Source of the DNA: Thermomonas beijingensis
Lineage (GTDB): Bacteria; Pseudomonadota; Gammaproteobacteria; Xanthomonadales; Xanthomonadaceae
DNA: 64,000 nucleotides
Assembly (NCBI RefSeq): GCF_020034655.1
Contig: NZ_JAIQDJ010000001.1
Span: 310,001-374,000 of the forward strand
Direction: 5' to 3'
Shown: positions 20,359-29,281 of the stretch, piece by piece
How positions within the stretch are numbered: position 1 is the stretch's first letter
Layout: every line of letters begins with the position of its first letter
The notes under the pieces: generated by a model
What the model saw: the letters and a program-made list of their open reading frames with translations, nothing else
Told to the model about the DNA's origin: nothing
Database searches by the model: none
Position numbers and translations under genes: made by a program

Positions 20359-22653
20359 ATGTCTGATACCCCCGCCAATGACGACCTGAAGCAAGCGGCA
20401 CTGGATTACCACCGGCTGGAACCCAAGGGCAAGATCAAGGTGACGGCCACCAAGCCCATGGTGACCCAGCGTGATCTGGCATTGGCGTATTCGCCCGGGG
20501 TGGCCTTTGCCTGCGAAGAAATTGCCGCGGACCCGGCCAAAGCCAGCGAATACACCGCGCGCGGCAATTTGGTTGCGGTCATTTCCAATGGCACTGCGGT
20601 GCTGGGGCTGGGCGATATCGGCCCACTGGCGGGCAAGCCGGTGATGGAAGGCAAGGGTGTGCTGTTCCAGAAATTTGCCGGCATCGATGTATTCGATCTG
20701 GAAGTCAACGAGCGTGACCCCGACAAGCTGGTGGACATCATCGCCAGCCTGGAGCCGACCTTCGGTGGCATCAATCTGGAAGACATCAAGGCGCCGGAAT
20801 GTTTCATCGTGGAGCGCAAACTGCGCGAGCGGATGCAGATTCCGGTGTTCCATGACGACCAGCACGGCACCGCGATCATTGTGGGTGCGGCGGTGCTCAA
20901 TGCGTTGGAAGTCGCCGGCAAGGACATCGCTCAGGTCAAGCTGGCCACTACCGGTGCCGGCGCGGCCGGGATTGCCTGCCTCGACATGTTGGTGGCGCTG
21001 GGCGTCAACCCGCAAAACATCCTCGCCTTCGACCGCGAGGGTGTGATTCACAGTGGCCGTGCCAATCTTGATCCCGACAAGGCCCGCTACGCGCGGGATA
21101 CCGGCAAGCGCACGCTGGCAGAGATCGTGGACGGTGCAGATGTGTTCCTTGGCTTGTCCGCAGGCGGCATCCTGAAGCCGGAAATGGTCGCCACGATGGC
21201 GAACAAGCCCATTATTCTGGCGCTGGCCAACCCGTACCCGGAAATTCTGCCGGAAGACGCCAAGAAGGTGCGCCCGGACGCCATCATCGCCACCGGCCGC
21301 TCGGACTACCCTAACCAAGTCAATAACGCGGTGTGCTTTCCTTATATTTTCCGCGGCGCGCTGGATGTGGGTGCCACCAGCATCAACGAGGCGATGAAGC
21401 TGGCTTGCGTGCACGCGATCGCCGATCTGGCGCGCAAGGAAGCCTCGGATCTGGGTAGCGCCTATGGCGGTGATGTACCGAAATTCGGTTGCGAATACCT
21501 GATTCCGCGCCCATTCGACCCGCGCCTGTTGACCAGCTTGGCACCGGCGGTGGCGCAGGCGGCGATGGATTCGGGGATTGCCCTGCGCCCGATCCGGGAT
21601 TTGCCTGCCTATCGCGAAAAACTGGGTCAGTTCATTCACCGCACCAGCCTGATGATGAAGCCGGTGTACGACCGTGCGCGCATGCATCGCAAGCGCGTGG
21701 TGTATGCCGAGGGCGAAGAATACGTGGTGCTGCAAGCGGTGCAGGCGGTGATCGACGATGGCTTGGCGTTCCCGGTGCTGATCGGGCGGCCGGAGGTGAT
21801 TGAATCGCGCATCGAAAAACTTGGCTTGCGCATGCGCGCCGGCGTGGATTTCGAGCTCACCAATATCAACGACGACCCGCGTTTCGATGACTATTGGCGG
21901 CAGTACCACGCGCTGACCGAGCGCCGTGGCGTGACCCCAGACGCTGCCAAAAACCTGCTGCGTTCACGTCCCACGCTGATTGCTGCGCTGATGGTGGAGC
22001 GTGGCGAAGCTGATGCCCTGATCACCGGTATCGTGGGCCGTTATCACAAGAAGTTGGGCTATCTGCGCAGCGTGTTCAATTTTGATGCCGGCGTCAGTGG
22101 CACCGCCGCGATGACGGCGGTCATCAACGATGCCGGTGCGTGGTTCTTCGTCGATACCCATGTGCAGTTGGATCCCTCTGCCGAACAGATCGCCGAGGCC
22201 ACCTTGCAGGCGGCCTACCGCTTGAAACTGCTTGGCATCGAACCCAAGATCGGGTTGTTGTCGCATTCCAATTACGGCAGTCACCAAGACCCCAGCGCAG
22301 CGAAAATGCGCCGTGCGTACGAGATCGTGCGGCAGCGCCAACCCAAACTGGAAATTGATGGCGAAATGATGGGCGATACCGCGTGGGATGAAGTCCTGCG
22401 CCGACGCATTTTCCCCAATACCACCTTGAGTGGCAGCGCCAATTTGCTGGTGTTTCCGAATCTGGATGCGGCCAACATCGCCTACAACCTGATTCGCGTG
22501 GCCACCGGCGGCGTGGCCATCGGCCCGATCCTGATGGGGCTGGACAAGACCGCACACATCCTCACCCCGGCCTCGTCCTCGCGCCGCATCGTCAATATGA
22601 CCGCGATTGCTGCGGTGGAGGCGCATATCCGTGCGGAGCTGCGGGCGCGATAA
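20359..22653 (+). CDS. maeB: NADP-dependent malic enzyme with phosphotransacetylase-like domain
   Basis: Converts malate to pyruvate and CO2, producing NADPH. The 764-residue protein has a malic enzyme part (about 1-430) with [12 protein letters not shown], the catalytic-site stretch [16 protein letters not shown], and [16 protein letters not shown] for nucleotide binding. A C-terminal phosphotransacetylase-like domain (about 440-764) has the PTA-type [11 protein letters not shown]. In MaeB-type enzymes this second domain is regulatory and binds acetyl-CoA rather than catalysing acetyl transfer. Together with ppc and pckG in the same window it links the C3 and C4 pools. Confidence 0.96.
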   Translation: MSDTPANDDLKQAALDYHRLEPKGKIKVTATKPMVTQRDLALAYSPGVAFACEEIAADPAKASEYTARGNLVAVISNGTAVLGLGDIGPLAGKPVMEGKGVLFQKFAGIDVFDLEVNERDPDKLVDIIASLEPTFGGINLEDIKAPECFIVERKLRERMQIPVFHDDQHGTAIIVGAAVLNALEVAGKDIAQVKLATTGAGAAGIACLDMLVALGVNPQNILAFDREGVIHSGRANLDPDKARYARDTGKRTLAEIVDGADVFLGLSAGGILKPEMVATMANKPIILALANPYPEILPEDAKKVRPDAIIATGRSDYPNQVNNAVCFPYIFRGALDVGATSINEAMKLACVHAIADLARKEASDLGSAYGGDVPKFGCEYLIPRPFDPRLLTSLAPAVAQAAMDSGIALRPIRDLPAYREKLGQFIHRTSLMMKPVYDRARMHRKRVVYAEGEEYVVLQAVQAVIDDGLAFPVLIGRPEVIESRIEKLGLRMRAGVDFELTNINDDPRFDDYWRQYHALTERRGVTPDAAKNLLRSRPTLIAALMVERGEADALITGIVGRYHKKLGYLRSVFNFDAGVSGTAAMTAVINDAGAWFFVDTHVQLDPSAEQIAEATLQAAYRLKLLGIEPKIGLLSHSNYGSHQDPSAAKMRRAYEIVRQRQPKLEIDGEMMGDTAWDEVLRRRIFPNTTLSGSANLLVFPNLDAANIAYNLIRVATGGVAIGPILMGLDKTAHILTPASSSRRIVNMTAIAAVEAHIRAELRAR

Positions 22654-22716
22654 GCGCGGCGTTTCGATGATTTGACCGGCGTCAACCGCTAACGGCATCC
22701 GCACGGAGGGCATGCC

Positions 22717-23628
22717 ATGAAGTTCGCCATCTTGTCGCGCAATGGCAAGCTGTATTCCACCCGCCGATTGGTGGAGGCCGCGCGCGAGCGTGGCCACAGC
22801 GTGCGCGTGTTGGATCCGCTGCGCTGCTACATGCGGATCAGCAGTGCCGGTTTTGATATGCGCTACAAGGGCAAGCCGCTGGCCGGTTACGCGGCGGTGG
22901 TGCCACGCATCGGTGCGTCGATCACCCGTTACGGCTGCGCAGTGCTGCGCCAGTTTGAATTGATGGGCAGCTATTCGCCTAATAGCGCGTCGGCGATTGC
23001 GCGCGCGCGCGACAAACTGCGTTGTCATCAGGTATTGGCGGCGCAGGGAATTGGCCTGCCGATCACCGTGTTTGGCGATAATCCGGATGACACCGGCGAC
23101 CTGTTGGCCATGCTCGGTCCGCCACCGCATGTGATCAAGCTCAACGAGGGCACCCAAGGTGCCGGCGTGATGTTGACCGAAAAGCCGTCTGCGTCGCGCG
23201 CCACCATCGAAACCCTGCGCGGGCTGTATGCCAATTTCCTGGTGCAAGAATTCATTGCCGAAGCCAAGGGTGCCGATCTGCGCTGTTTCGTGGTGGGCGA
23301 CACAGTGGTTGCGGCCATGCGTCGGTTGGCCCCGCAGGGGGATTTTCGTTCCAATTTGCATCGCGGTGGCACCGCCAAGCCGGTGCGCCCCACCCGTGCT
23401 GAAGTGGCCACCGCCGTGCATGCGGCGCAAATCCTAGGCTTGGGTGTGGCTGGCGTGGATTTGATTCGCAGCAAGCGCGGGCCACTGGTGCTGGAAGTGA
23501 ATTCCTCACCGGGACTGGAAGGAATAGAAGCCGCCACCGGGGTTGACGTGGCGGGTGCGGTGATCGAACACACCGCCGCTGCCGCGCTGAAACAACACAC
23601 TTCAAACACCAATTTGACGGATTCTTAA
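22717..23628 (+). CDS. rimK: Ribosomal protein S6--L-glutamate ligase (ATP-grasp)
   Basis: Adds glutamate residues to the C-terminus of ribosomal protein S6. The 303-residue protein starts [18 protein letters not shown], as RimK does, and has the ATP-grasp core: [17 protein letters not shown] for nucleotide binding, [17 protein letters not shown], and the metal-binding [18 protein letters not shown] lies about 8 bp before ATG 22717. It follows maeB by 63 bp and ends in front of a strong intrinsic terminator. RimK relatives can also make poly-glutamate or act on other substrates, so S6 is the default but not the only candidate. Confidence 0.93.
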   Translation: MKFAILSRNGKLYSTRRLVEAARERGHSVRVLDPLRCYMRISSAGFDMRYKGKPLAGYAAVVPRIGASITRYGCAVLRQFELMGSYSPNSASAIARARDKLRCHQVLAAQGIGLPITVFGDNPDDTGDLLAMLGPPPHVIKLNEGTQGAGVMLTEKPSASRATIETLRGLYANFLVQEFIAEAKGADLRCFVVGDTVVAAMRRLAPQGDFRSNLHRGGTAKPVRPTRAEVATAVHAAQILGLGVAGVDLIRSKRGPLVLEVNSSPGLEGIEAATGVDVAGAVIEHTAAAALKQHTSNTNLTDS

Positions 23629-23700
23629 TCGCATCTACGGCAACATCCCCTCACCGCTGATCTTCCCCCCAGCGGTCATGCAGGGCATAAGTGACGTTTC

Positions 23701-23733
23701 GGCCCGGACGCTCCCACGTCCGGGCCTTTATTT
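23701..23733 (+). terminator. Intrinsic terminator after rimK
   Basis: Ten-base-pair perfect stem GGCCCGGACG / CGTCCGGGCC with a 6-base loop, followed by TTTATTT. It separates rimK from the two-component operon. Confidence 0.9.
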
Positions 23734-23843
23734 GCCTGCAGTTCTGAATGGCCGCACCCGGCACTGCGAGCTGTGCCAGAATCGGGGAACCGACGCACGC
23801 GGCACCGGTCTATCCTGCCAAGCCGCTCTCTTGGAACTTACGC

Positions 23844-24527
23844 ATGCGCATCCTCGTCATTGAAGACAATTCCGATATCGCCGCCAACTTGGGCGACTAT
23901 TTGGAGGACTGCGGGCATACCGTGGATTTCGCCGCCGATGGCATCACCGGCTTGCATCTGGCGGTGGTACACGACTTCGATGCGATCGTGCTGGATTTGA
24001 ACCTGCCGGGCATGGATGGCTTGGAAGTCTGCCGCAAACTACGCAATGAAGCACGCAAACAAACCCCGGTACTGATGCTGACCGCGCGCGACTCGCTGGA
24101 TAACAAATTGGCGGGCTTCGATTCTGGTGCTGACGACTATTTGATCAAACCGTTTGCGCTGCAGGAAGTGAACGTGCGCTTGAATGCATTGGTCCGGCGT
24201 GGGCGGGGCTTGCCGGCGCGGGTGCTGAATGTGGGTGAGCTGGAATTCAACCTAGAAACCTTGGAAGTGCACCGCGCAGGCAAGGCCATCCAACTCAACC
24301 CTACCGCACTGAAGATTCTGCAGGCCTTGATGGAAGCCTCACCGGCGGTGGTGACCCGGCAAGATCTGGAAGCTCGCGTATGGGGTGAAGAATTGCCTGA
24401 TTCGGACTCCCTGCGTGTACATATCCACGGCTTGCGCGCCTTGGTGGATAAACCCTTTGCCAGCGCCATGATCCAGACCCGACATGGCATCGGTTATCGC
24501 ATTGCCGCAGCGGAAGCCGATGGCTGA
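23844..24527 (+). CDS. OmpR/PhoB-family response regulator
   Basis: DNA-binding response regulator of 227 residues. The receiver domain (1-118) has acidic Glu7/Asp8, phospho-acceptor Asp51 in VLDLNLPGMDG, the conserved Thr of MLTARDS and the lysine of DYLIKPF. The C-terminal winged helix (about 130-222) contains LNPTALKILQALME and the recognition helix SDSLRVHIHGLRALVDKP. The motif spelling resembles the Xanthomonas ColR/PhoP-like regulators, but I cannot assign the exact ortholog. ATG 23844 starts the receiver directly. Its stop overlaps the sensor kinase gene by 8 bases. Confidence 0.93.
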   Translation: MRILVIEDNSDIAANLGDYLEDCGHTVDFAADGITGLHLAVVHDFDAIVLDLNLPGMDGLEVCRKLRNEARKQTPVLMLTARDSLDNKLAGFDSGADDYLIKPFALQEVNVRLNALVRRGRGLPARVLNVGELEFNLETLEVHRAGKAIQLNPTALKILQALMEASPAVVTRQDLEARVWGEELPDSDSLRVHIHGLRALVDKPFASAMIQTRHGIGYRIAAAEADG

Positions 24528-25854
24528 GTCACCCGCGTCGCGCAGCGCAACGCCTGCCCGGCGGCGGCTGCGCACCCGCATCATCGTTTCGTTTGCACTG
24601 TTGGGCTTTGGCCTGACCGCGCTGTTTGCGGTCGCGATGTTGCATCTGCGCAATCGACTGGAAAACCAGTTGATTGAAAAAACCCTGCAGCGCGAAGTGG
24701 CCAGTCTGGTGCAACAAGTGGAAACACAGCCCGACAAGCAGCCGTATTTCCTGATGTTCGACGCACGCACCTTCAGCGATGACAATGCGTTCAAAATCAA
24801 TCCGCTGTATCGGTATCTGACACCCGGTATGCATGAGGTGCGTGAGCATGATGGCAACGGGGTCATGCTGGTTTACAAAGTGGCCGTTCGGCGTGGGCTG
24901 AGCCAGCAGGGCAAGCCGTTCACCAGCTTGGTGCGCTACAACGTCACCGACGCGGCGGCAACCTCGGATTTGCTGACGCGTTGGCTGCTCGGTGCCGTAT
25001 TGGCGTTCAGTGTGTTTGCCTTGTTGCTGGGTTGGTGGTCGGCATCAAAGGTGATGGCCCCGGTGTCCGATTTGGCGCAACGCTTGCGCCGCTCCGGCAA
25101 CAGCGCCGAGCCTGAAGCGCTGGCGGCCAGCTTTCCAGATGACGAAGTGGGCGAGTTGGCCAAGGCGCTGGATGATTACGCTGCGCGCTTGACCGAGGTG
25201 GTGCAGCGCGACCGTGAGTTCAATGCCGATGTCAGTCATGAGTTGCGCACGCCATTGGCGGTGATCCGGGGTGCCGTGGAATTGCTGTTGGCGCGCACCG
25301 AGCTGGACGAGCGTACGCGCACCCGGTTGGCCCGCATCCAGCGGGCCGAGCAGCAATGCACCGACTTGATCAGCGCCCTGTTGCTGCTCTCTCGCAATGA
25401 ACGTGCGGTGGGCCAATGCAATGTCGCGAAAGTGGCGCAGCAGCAATTGGATAGCCACCGGGCGCAGCTCGCCGGCAAGCCGGTGGAATTGCGGTTGGAA
25501 GGCGATACCCGCCTGCAACTGGATGTGCCGGATTCGGCGCTGGCGGTGGCGTTGGGCAATTTGATCGGCAACGCGGTGAAGTACACGCCCGGCGGCGAAG
25601 TGGTGGTGCGGGTGTTGCAGGATTCGGTGGAGGTGGTTGATTCCGGCCCCGGCCTGAGCGCCGAAGATGCCGCCAAATTGTTTACCCGTGGCTATCGCGG
25701 CACCCATGCCGGGCATTCGCAGGGCGGTGGGATTGGCCTGTCGATCGTGCGCCGCCTGTGCACCCTGTATGGCTGGGACGTGCGCGTGCGGCCGGGTGCG
25801 GACAAGGGGGTCGTGGCCACCTTGACCTTTGGTCAGGGGCAGGAGCGGGCTTAG
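24520..25854 (+). CDS. Sensor histidine kinase, partner of the preceding regulator
   Basis: Inner-membrane sensor of 444 residues. Helix 1 is at about 21-42 and helix 2 at about 152-173, enclosing a periplasmic domain of about 110 residues. A HAMP-like linker follows, then the dimerisation box with His240 in NADVSHELRTPLAVIRG. The ATP-binding boxes are NLIGNAVKYT (N), VVDSGPGL (G1) and GGGIGLSIVRRL (G2). ATG 24520 lies inside the regulator gene (8-bp overlap), so they are coupled. The periplasmic domain matches no signal-binding family I recognise, so the stimulus is unknown. Confidence 0.93.
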   Translation: MAESPASRSATPARRRLRTRIIVSFALLGFGLTALFAVAMLHLRNRLENQLIEKTLQREVASLVQQVETQPDKQPYFLMFDARTFSDDNAFKINPLYRYLTPGMHEVREHDGNGVMLVYKVAVRRGLSQQGKPFTSLVRYNVTDAAATSDLLTRWLLGAVLAFSVFALLLGWWSASKVMAPVSDLAQRLRRSGNSAEPEALAASFPDDEVGELAKALDDYAARLTEVVQRDREFNADVSHELRTPLAVIRGAVELLLARTELDERTRTRLARIQRAEQQCTDLISALLLLSRNERAVGQCNVAKVAQQQLDSHRAQLAGKPVELRLEGDTRLQLDVPDSALAVALGNLIGNAVKYTPGGEVVVRVLQDSVEVVDSGPGLSAEDAAKLFTRGYRGTHAGHSQGGGIGLSIVRRLCTLYGWDVRVRPGADKGVVATLTFGQGQERA

Positions 25855-25891
25855 GCCGCATAATAGGCGGATATCTTTCCAGGATTTCCGC

Positions 25892-26992
25892 ATGAACGCC
25901 CCCGCATCGCTGGCCTTTCAAGTCATCCCCTCCGAGCACGCCCGCAGCGCCGAGCAGCGTGACGCCATTTTGGCCAGCGAGCTGGGTTTTGGTAAGCACT
26001 TTACCGACCACATGGTGGCGATCCAGTGGAATAAAGCGCAGGGTTGGCACGCTGCCAAGGTATGCGCCTATGGCCCGTTGTCGCTGGATCCGGCGGCGTC
26101 GGTGCTGCATTACGGGCAGGAGATTTTTGAAGGGATCAAAGCCTATCGGCATGCCGATGGTTCGATCTGGACCTTCCGCCCCGAGGCCAATGGTGCACGC
26201 TTGCAGCGTTCTGCCGCGCGTTTGGCGTTGCCGCAATTGCCGGTCGCCGAGTTCACCGAATCACTGCGCCAGTTGGTGGCCATCGACCATGCATGGGTGC
26301 CCTCGGCACCGGAAAGCAGCCTGTATTTTCGCCCCTTCATGATCGCCACCGAGGCCTTCCTCGGCGTGCGTGCCGCGCAAGCCGCAGGCTATTACGTGAT
26401 TGCCAGCCCGGCCGGTGCGTATTTCGCCAAGGGTGTGGCCCCCGTGTCGATCTGGTTGTCGGAAGACTTTGCGCGTGCGGCCAAGGGCGGCACCGGCGCC
26501 GCCAAGTGTGGTGGCAACTACGCCGCCTCATTGCTTCCGCAACAAGAAGCCTATGCGCAGGGGTGCTCGCAGGTGTTGTTCCTGGATCCGGTCGAGGGTA
26601 AGTATCTGGAAGAGCTCGGTGGCATGAACGTGTTCCTGGTGTACAAGGACGGCCGCATCGTCACCCCGGAACTGTCCGGCAGCATTTTGGAAGGCATCAC
26701 CCGTTCCAGCATCCTGCAATTGGCACGCGATCGCGGGCTCAAGGTCGAGGAACGCAAAGTGTCCATCGACGAATGGAAGACCGGCGTGGCCTCGGGCGAA
26801 ATCACCGAAGTCTTCGCCTGCGGTACCGCAGCGGTGGTGACCCCGATTGGCGAGCTCAAGGGCAAGGATTTTGCGGTGGGTGACATCAACGCACCCGCCG
26901 GCGAAGTGACGATGTCGCTTCGTCAGGAATTGACCGACATTCAATATGGCCGCCTGCCCGACCGCCACGGTTGGTTGGTCAGGCTGCGCTAA
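25892..26992 (+). CDS. ilvE: Branched-chain amino acid aminotransferase
   Basis: Catalyses the last step of leucine, isoleucine and valine synthesis, or the first of their breakdown, using glutamate. The 366-residue fold-type IV PLP enzyme belongs to the longer, eukaryote-like BCAT subgroup: HYGQEIFEGIKAYR, the phosphate-contacting YFRPFMIATEAFLGV, the PLP-lysine segment GTGAAKCGGNYAASL, and GTAAVVTPIGEL near the end. ATG 25892 is chosen, with AGGA about 8 bp upstream; the frame continues upstream without conservation. It is preceded by the sensor kinase gene but has its own 37-bp leader. Confidence 0.95.
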   Translation: MNAPASLAFQVIPSEHARSAEQRDAILASELGFGKHFTDHMVAIQWNKAQGWHAAKVCAYGPLSLDPAASVLHYGQEIFEGIKAYRHADGSIWTFRPEANGARLQRSAARLALPQLPVAEFTESLRQLVAIDHAWVPSAPESSLYFRPFMIATEAFLGVRAAQAAGYYVIASPAGAYFAKGVAPVSIWLSEDFARAAKGGTGAAKCGGNYAASLLPQQEAYAQGCSQVLFLDPVEGKYLEELGGMNVFLVYKDGRIVTPELSGSILEGITRSSILQLARDRGLKVEERKVSIDEWKTGVASGEITEVFACGTAAVVTPIGELKGKDFAVGDINAPAGEVTMSLRQELTDIQYGRLPDRHGWLVRLR

Positions 26993-27004
26993 GCCTTGTG
27001 CCGG

Positions 27005-27031
27005 GTGGTGCCGCAAGTGTCACGGCACCAC
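27005..27031. terminator. Hairpin between convergent genes
   Basis: Nine-base-pair inverted repeat GTGGTGCCG / CGGCACCAC with a 9-base loop, placed exactly between the ends of ilvE (plus) and the DUF4124-like gene (minus). There is no T-tract on either side, so it is a possible bidirectional stop only. Confidence 0.4.
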
Positions 27032-27601
27032 TCACGGTTGCAGCCACCAGCAATCCATGCGCCGATGCATGCCAAAGCGTGTGTTGATCGGCGTATAGCC
27101 GTTCTTCTGCACTTGGCTCAGTTGCAGTCCCAGGATACGCGAGGGACGCGGTGCCGGGGTCAGCAGCTGACCGCTGGTTTCATCGAACCGTTGCGGTGTG
27201 TCTGCATCGGAATCGGCCGAGCGCGAGCGCAGCACTTGCACGTCCACCAAACCGCGATCGGCAATCGCTTGCAGGCGATCCATCACCGCATTGGCGGTGT
27301 GACTGCCCATCCCGGTCCAGTCATACAGCGCGGCGATGCGGTTGGCATCGCCAGACTGTACCGCCGCAGCCAAGCCATCGGCCAATTCCTGCGGACTGCG
27401 GGCACACAGCATCCGGCGTTGATAGGTACCATCGGCAGGCAGTACGGGGGGCAAGCGTTCGCGCGCGCCAATGGCTTCACATTGACGATCGGTGTAGATC
27501 AGGCTGCCATCAGGCAGGCTGCAACGTCTGACCTGTGCCGGTGCCGGCGGCATCCAGCCAATAGCCGGCAGCAAACACATGGCGAGTAGGAAAGACCGCA
27601 T
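27032..27601 (-). CDS. Secreted protein with DUF4124-like N-terminal domain
   Basis: Protein of 189 residues with a signal peptide (about 1-22, MRSFLLAMCLLPAIGWMPPAPAQ, cleavage near the Ala-Gln). It is followed by VRRCSLPDGSLIYTDRQC, the pattern of the DUF4124 domain (aromatic-rich, paired cysteines). The rest is a helical segment with ANRIAALYDWTGMG and a C-terminal strand region that I do not recognise. Likely periplasmic; function unknown. ATG 27601 is the first start and gives a clean signal sequence. It lies downstream of, and co-directional with, metF but ends convergent to ilvE. Confidence 0.75.
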   Translation of the reverse strand: MRSFLLAMCLLPAIGWMPPAPAQVRRCSLPDGSLIYTDRQCEAIGARERLPPVLPADGTYQRRMLCARSPQELADGLAAAVQSGDANRIAALYDWTGMGSHTANAVMDRLQAIADRGLVDVQVLRSRSADSDADTPQRFDETSGQLLTPAPRPSRILGLQLSQVQKNGYTPINTRFGMHRRMDCWWLQP

Positions 27602-27652
27602 CGATGCAGGGTACGCGGTGACCTGCCTGGGTGGAAGCCCGGGGCGTCGGCA

Positions 27653-28477
27653 TCACCCCAAGCGCTGCAAAATCGCCTGCGTGGGTTTGGCCAGATTCAA
27701 CGTGTAAAAATGCAGGCCGGGCGCACCTCCTGCAATCAGCCGTTCACACAGTTGCGCCACCACATCTGCAGCAAAATCGCGGATCGCTTCGGCATCATCA
27801 CCCAATGCGCGCAAGCGTTGCACGATCCAGCGTGGAATTTCCGCGCCGCAAGCTTCAGAGAAGCGCCGCAATTGGTTGAAGTTGGCAATCGGCATGATCC
27901 CCGGGATGATCGGAATATCCATCCCCAAGGCGCGGACATCGTCCACAAACCGAAAATAGGCATCGGTGTTGTAGAAATATTGGGTAATCGCGCTGCTGGC
28001 ACCGGCATCCACTTTCAGCTTGAAATGGCGCAGATCCGCCTGCGCATGTTCGGCTTGCGGATGCGTTTCCGGGTAGGCGGCCACTTCGATGTGGAAATAG
28101 TCATCATGCTCTTGCCGAATCAATGCCACCAATTCATTGGCGTAACGCAAATCACCACTGCGCGCCATGCCCGACGGCAAATCACCACGCAGCGCCACGA
28201 TACGGTTGCAGCCCAAGGCACGATAGAGCTTGAGCAAATGCCGGATTTCCTCGCGACTGCCGCCCACGCAGGTCAGATGCGGCACACCCACCATGCCGTG
28301 ACTCCCCCGCAAGTGCTGCACGGTTTCCGGTGTGTGGCTCAAGGTTGAGCCGCCGGCACCAAACGTGACGGACATGAATTCCGGCGCGTAAGCCTTGAGC
28401 TTGCGCACGCTGCGGTCCAGTTGTTCGCGTTGTTCGTCGGTCTTCGGGGGATAGAACTCGAAGCTGATGGGCAGCAT
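27653..28477 (-). CDS. metF: 5,10-methylenetetrahydrofolate reductase
   Basis: FAD-dependent reduction of methylene-THF to methyl-THF, the methyl donor for methionine synthesis. The 274-residue TIM barrel starts with ISFEFYPPKTDEQ (the catalytic glutamate is in this strand), and has the substrate-binding VTFGAGGST, RIVALRGDLP, the FAD-contacting TQYFYN, IPGIMPI, and the C-terminal GLHFYTLN. ATG 28477 is preferred because the conserved strand begins at once; GTG 28489 or TTG 28495 would add short unsupported extensions. With metK and ahcY also in the window, the methyl cycle is well represented, although the three are not one operon. Confidence 0.94.
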   Translation of the reverse strand: MLPISFEFYPPKTDEQREQLDRSVRKLKAYAPEFMSVTFGAGGSTLSHTPETVQHLRGSHGMVGVPHLTCVGGSREEIRHLLKLYRALGCNRIVALRGDLPSGMARSGDLRYANELVALIRQEHDDYFHIEVAAYPETHPQAEHAQADLRHFKLKVDAGASSAITQYFYNTDAYFRFVDDVRALGMDIPIIPGIMPIANFNQLRRFSEACGAEIPRWIVQRLRALGDDAEAIRDFAADVVAQLCERLIAGGAPGLHFYTLNLAKPTQAILQRLG

Positions 28478-28508
28478 TGCGATGGTCACGTGCAAAGTTG
28501 CACCAATT

Positions 28509-28540
28509 ATATATCTCTTGTTCGCGATAAAGCGATATAT
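28509..28540. promoter_or_regulatory. Operator-like repeats upstream of metF
   Basis: Between metF and the divergent DUF3348 gene lies an inverted repeat ATATATC (28509-28515) / GATATAT (28534-28540). Overlapping its right half is a direct repeat GCGATA-AA-GCGATA (28524-28537). The A+T-rich block stands out in G+C-rich DNA and sits 32-63 bp upstream of the metF start, where an activator or repressor would act. It may be a MetR- or SahR-type site; I cannot tell which from the sequence alone. Confidence 0.4.
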
Positions 28541-28591
28541 GGATAATGAGCGGGGGGCGTGAGGTCAACCAATCTGAAGACGGCAACCCTG

Positions 28592-28597
28592 TAAAAT
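28592..28597 (+). promoter_or_regulatory. Candidate -10 element for the DUF3348 operon
   Basis: TAAAAT lies 28 bp before ATG 28625. No convincing -35 hexamer is found at 16-18 bp. If used, the transcript would begin near 28604 with a leader of about 20 bases that lacks a Shine-Dalgarno sequence (it is C-rich). Confidence 0.3.
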
Positions 28598-28624
28598 AGA
28601 CGGTTTTCCGCAAGCCCCCCCTGC

Positions 28625-29281
28625 ATGCAACCCCTCCCACAGGCGCCCGCACCGGTGCCAACTTTCGTGCGCCTGTTGACCGAGGTGCTGGACGCCCAAG
28701 CCAATCAGCCGCCACGTGCGTTCTATCAAGCGCTGGAACAATGGCTGGATTGGACGCGCGCGGTGCGTTTGTCGCGGGTGTTGGATGCCGCGCCAGCGGC
28801 TGACGGGGGGGCGATCAGTTGGCGCAAACAAGAACTGGCTGCTGCATGCGAGCGTGCGCGCCAGCGCCTGCGTGAGCAGGTGATCGCAGCACCGGTGCGG
28901 GATGCGGTGATGGATACACAGGCGCAAGCAGCCGAGGCCGCATTTGCACCTGTGCGCCAGCACTACGTGGCGTTTCAGCACGCAGTGCAAGTCAGTACCG
29001 GGCAATTACGCGGGCAATTGCGCGACGCACTGGCGCAAGGCGATGTCGGATGCGTGCGTTTGGCCGAACTTGACGCGGTGATGGAGGCGGTGCTGAGCCC
29101 ACGCGAACACGCACTGTTCACGGCGCTGCCCGAACTGCTGGGCAAACGCTTTGAACAGCGCCACTCACAGAACGCTGCACAAGATTGGCGTGGATTTCAA
29201 CGTGAGGTACGCAACCTGCAATTGGCAGAACTCGATGCCCGCTTTCTGCCGATCGATGGCTTGCAGGCGGCGCTGCAATGA
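28625..29281 (+). CDS. DUF3348 family protein (first gene of the stator-like operon)
   Basis: Soluble, mostly helical protein of 218 residues with no signal peptide or membrane segment; it belongs by sequence and context to DUF3348, whose function is unknown. Recognisable stretches are FVRLLTEVLDAQANQPPRAFYQALEQWLDWTRA at the N-terminus (split here: FVRLLTEVLDA and YQALEQWLDWTRA) and NLQLAELDARFLPIDGL near the C-terminus. There is no Shine-Dalgarno sequence before ATG 28625, only a C-tract, unlike the other genes here. Its stop overlaps the next start as ATGA. Probably a cytoplasmic accessory subunit of the membrane complex encoded downstream. Confidence 0.85.
   Translation: MQPLPQAPAPVPTFVRLLTEVLDAQANQPPRAFYQALEQWLDWTRAVRLSRVLDAAPAADGGAISWRKQELAAACERARQRLREQVIAAPVRDAVMDTQAQAAEAAFAPVRQHYVAFQHAVQVSTGQLRGQLRDALAQGDVGCVRLAELDAVMEAVLSPREHALFTALPELLGKRFEQRHSQNAAQDWRGFQREVRNLQLAELDARFLPIDGLQAALQ

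Noticed and set aside
20269-21909. 546-codon open frame on the minus strand opposite maeB
   Set aside because: Shadow of maeB: rich in His, Arg and Gln, no domain, and the plus-strand frame is an unmistakable malic enzyme. Similar long antisense frames (83-1291, 21964-23430, 43394-44881, 38954-40243, 46889-48385) were dropped for the same reason.
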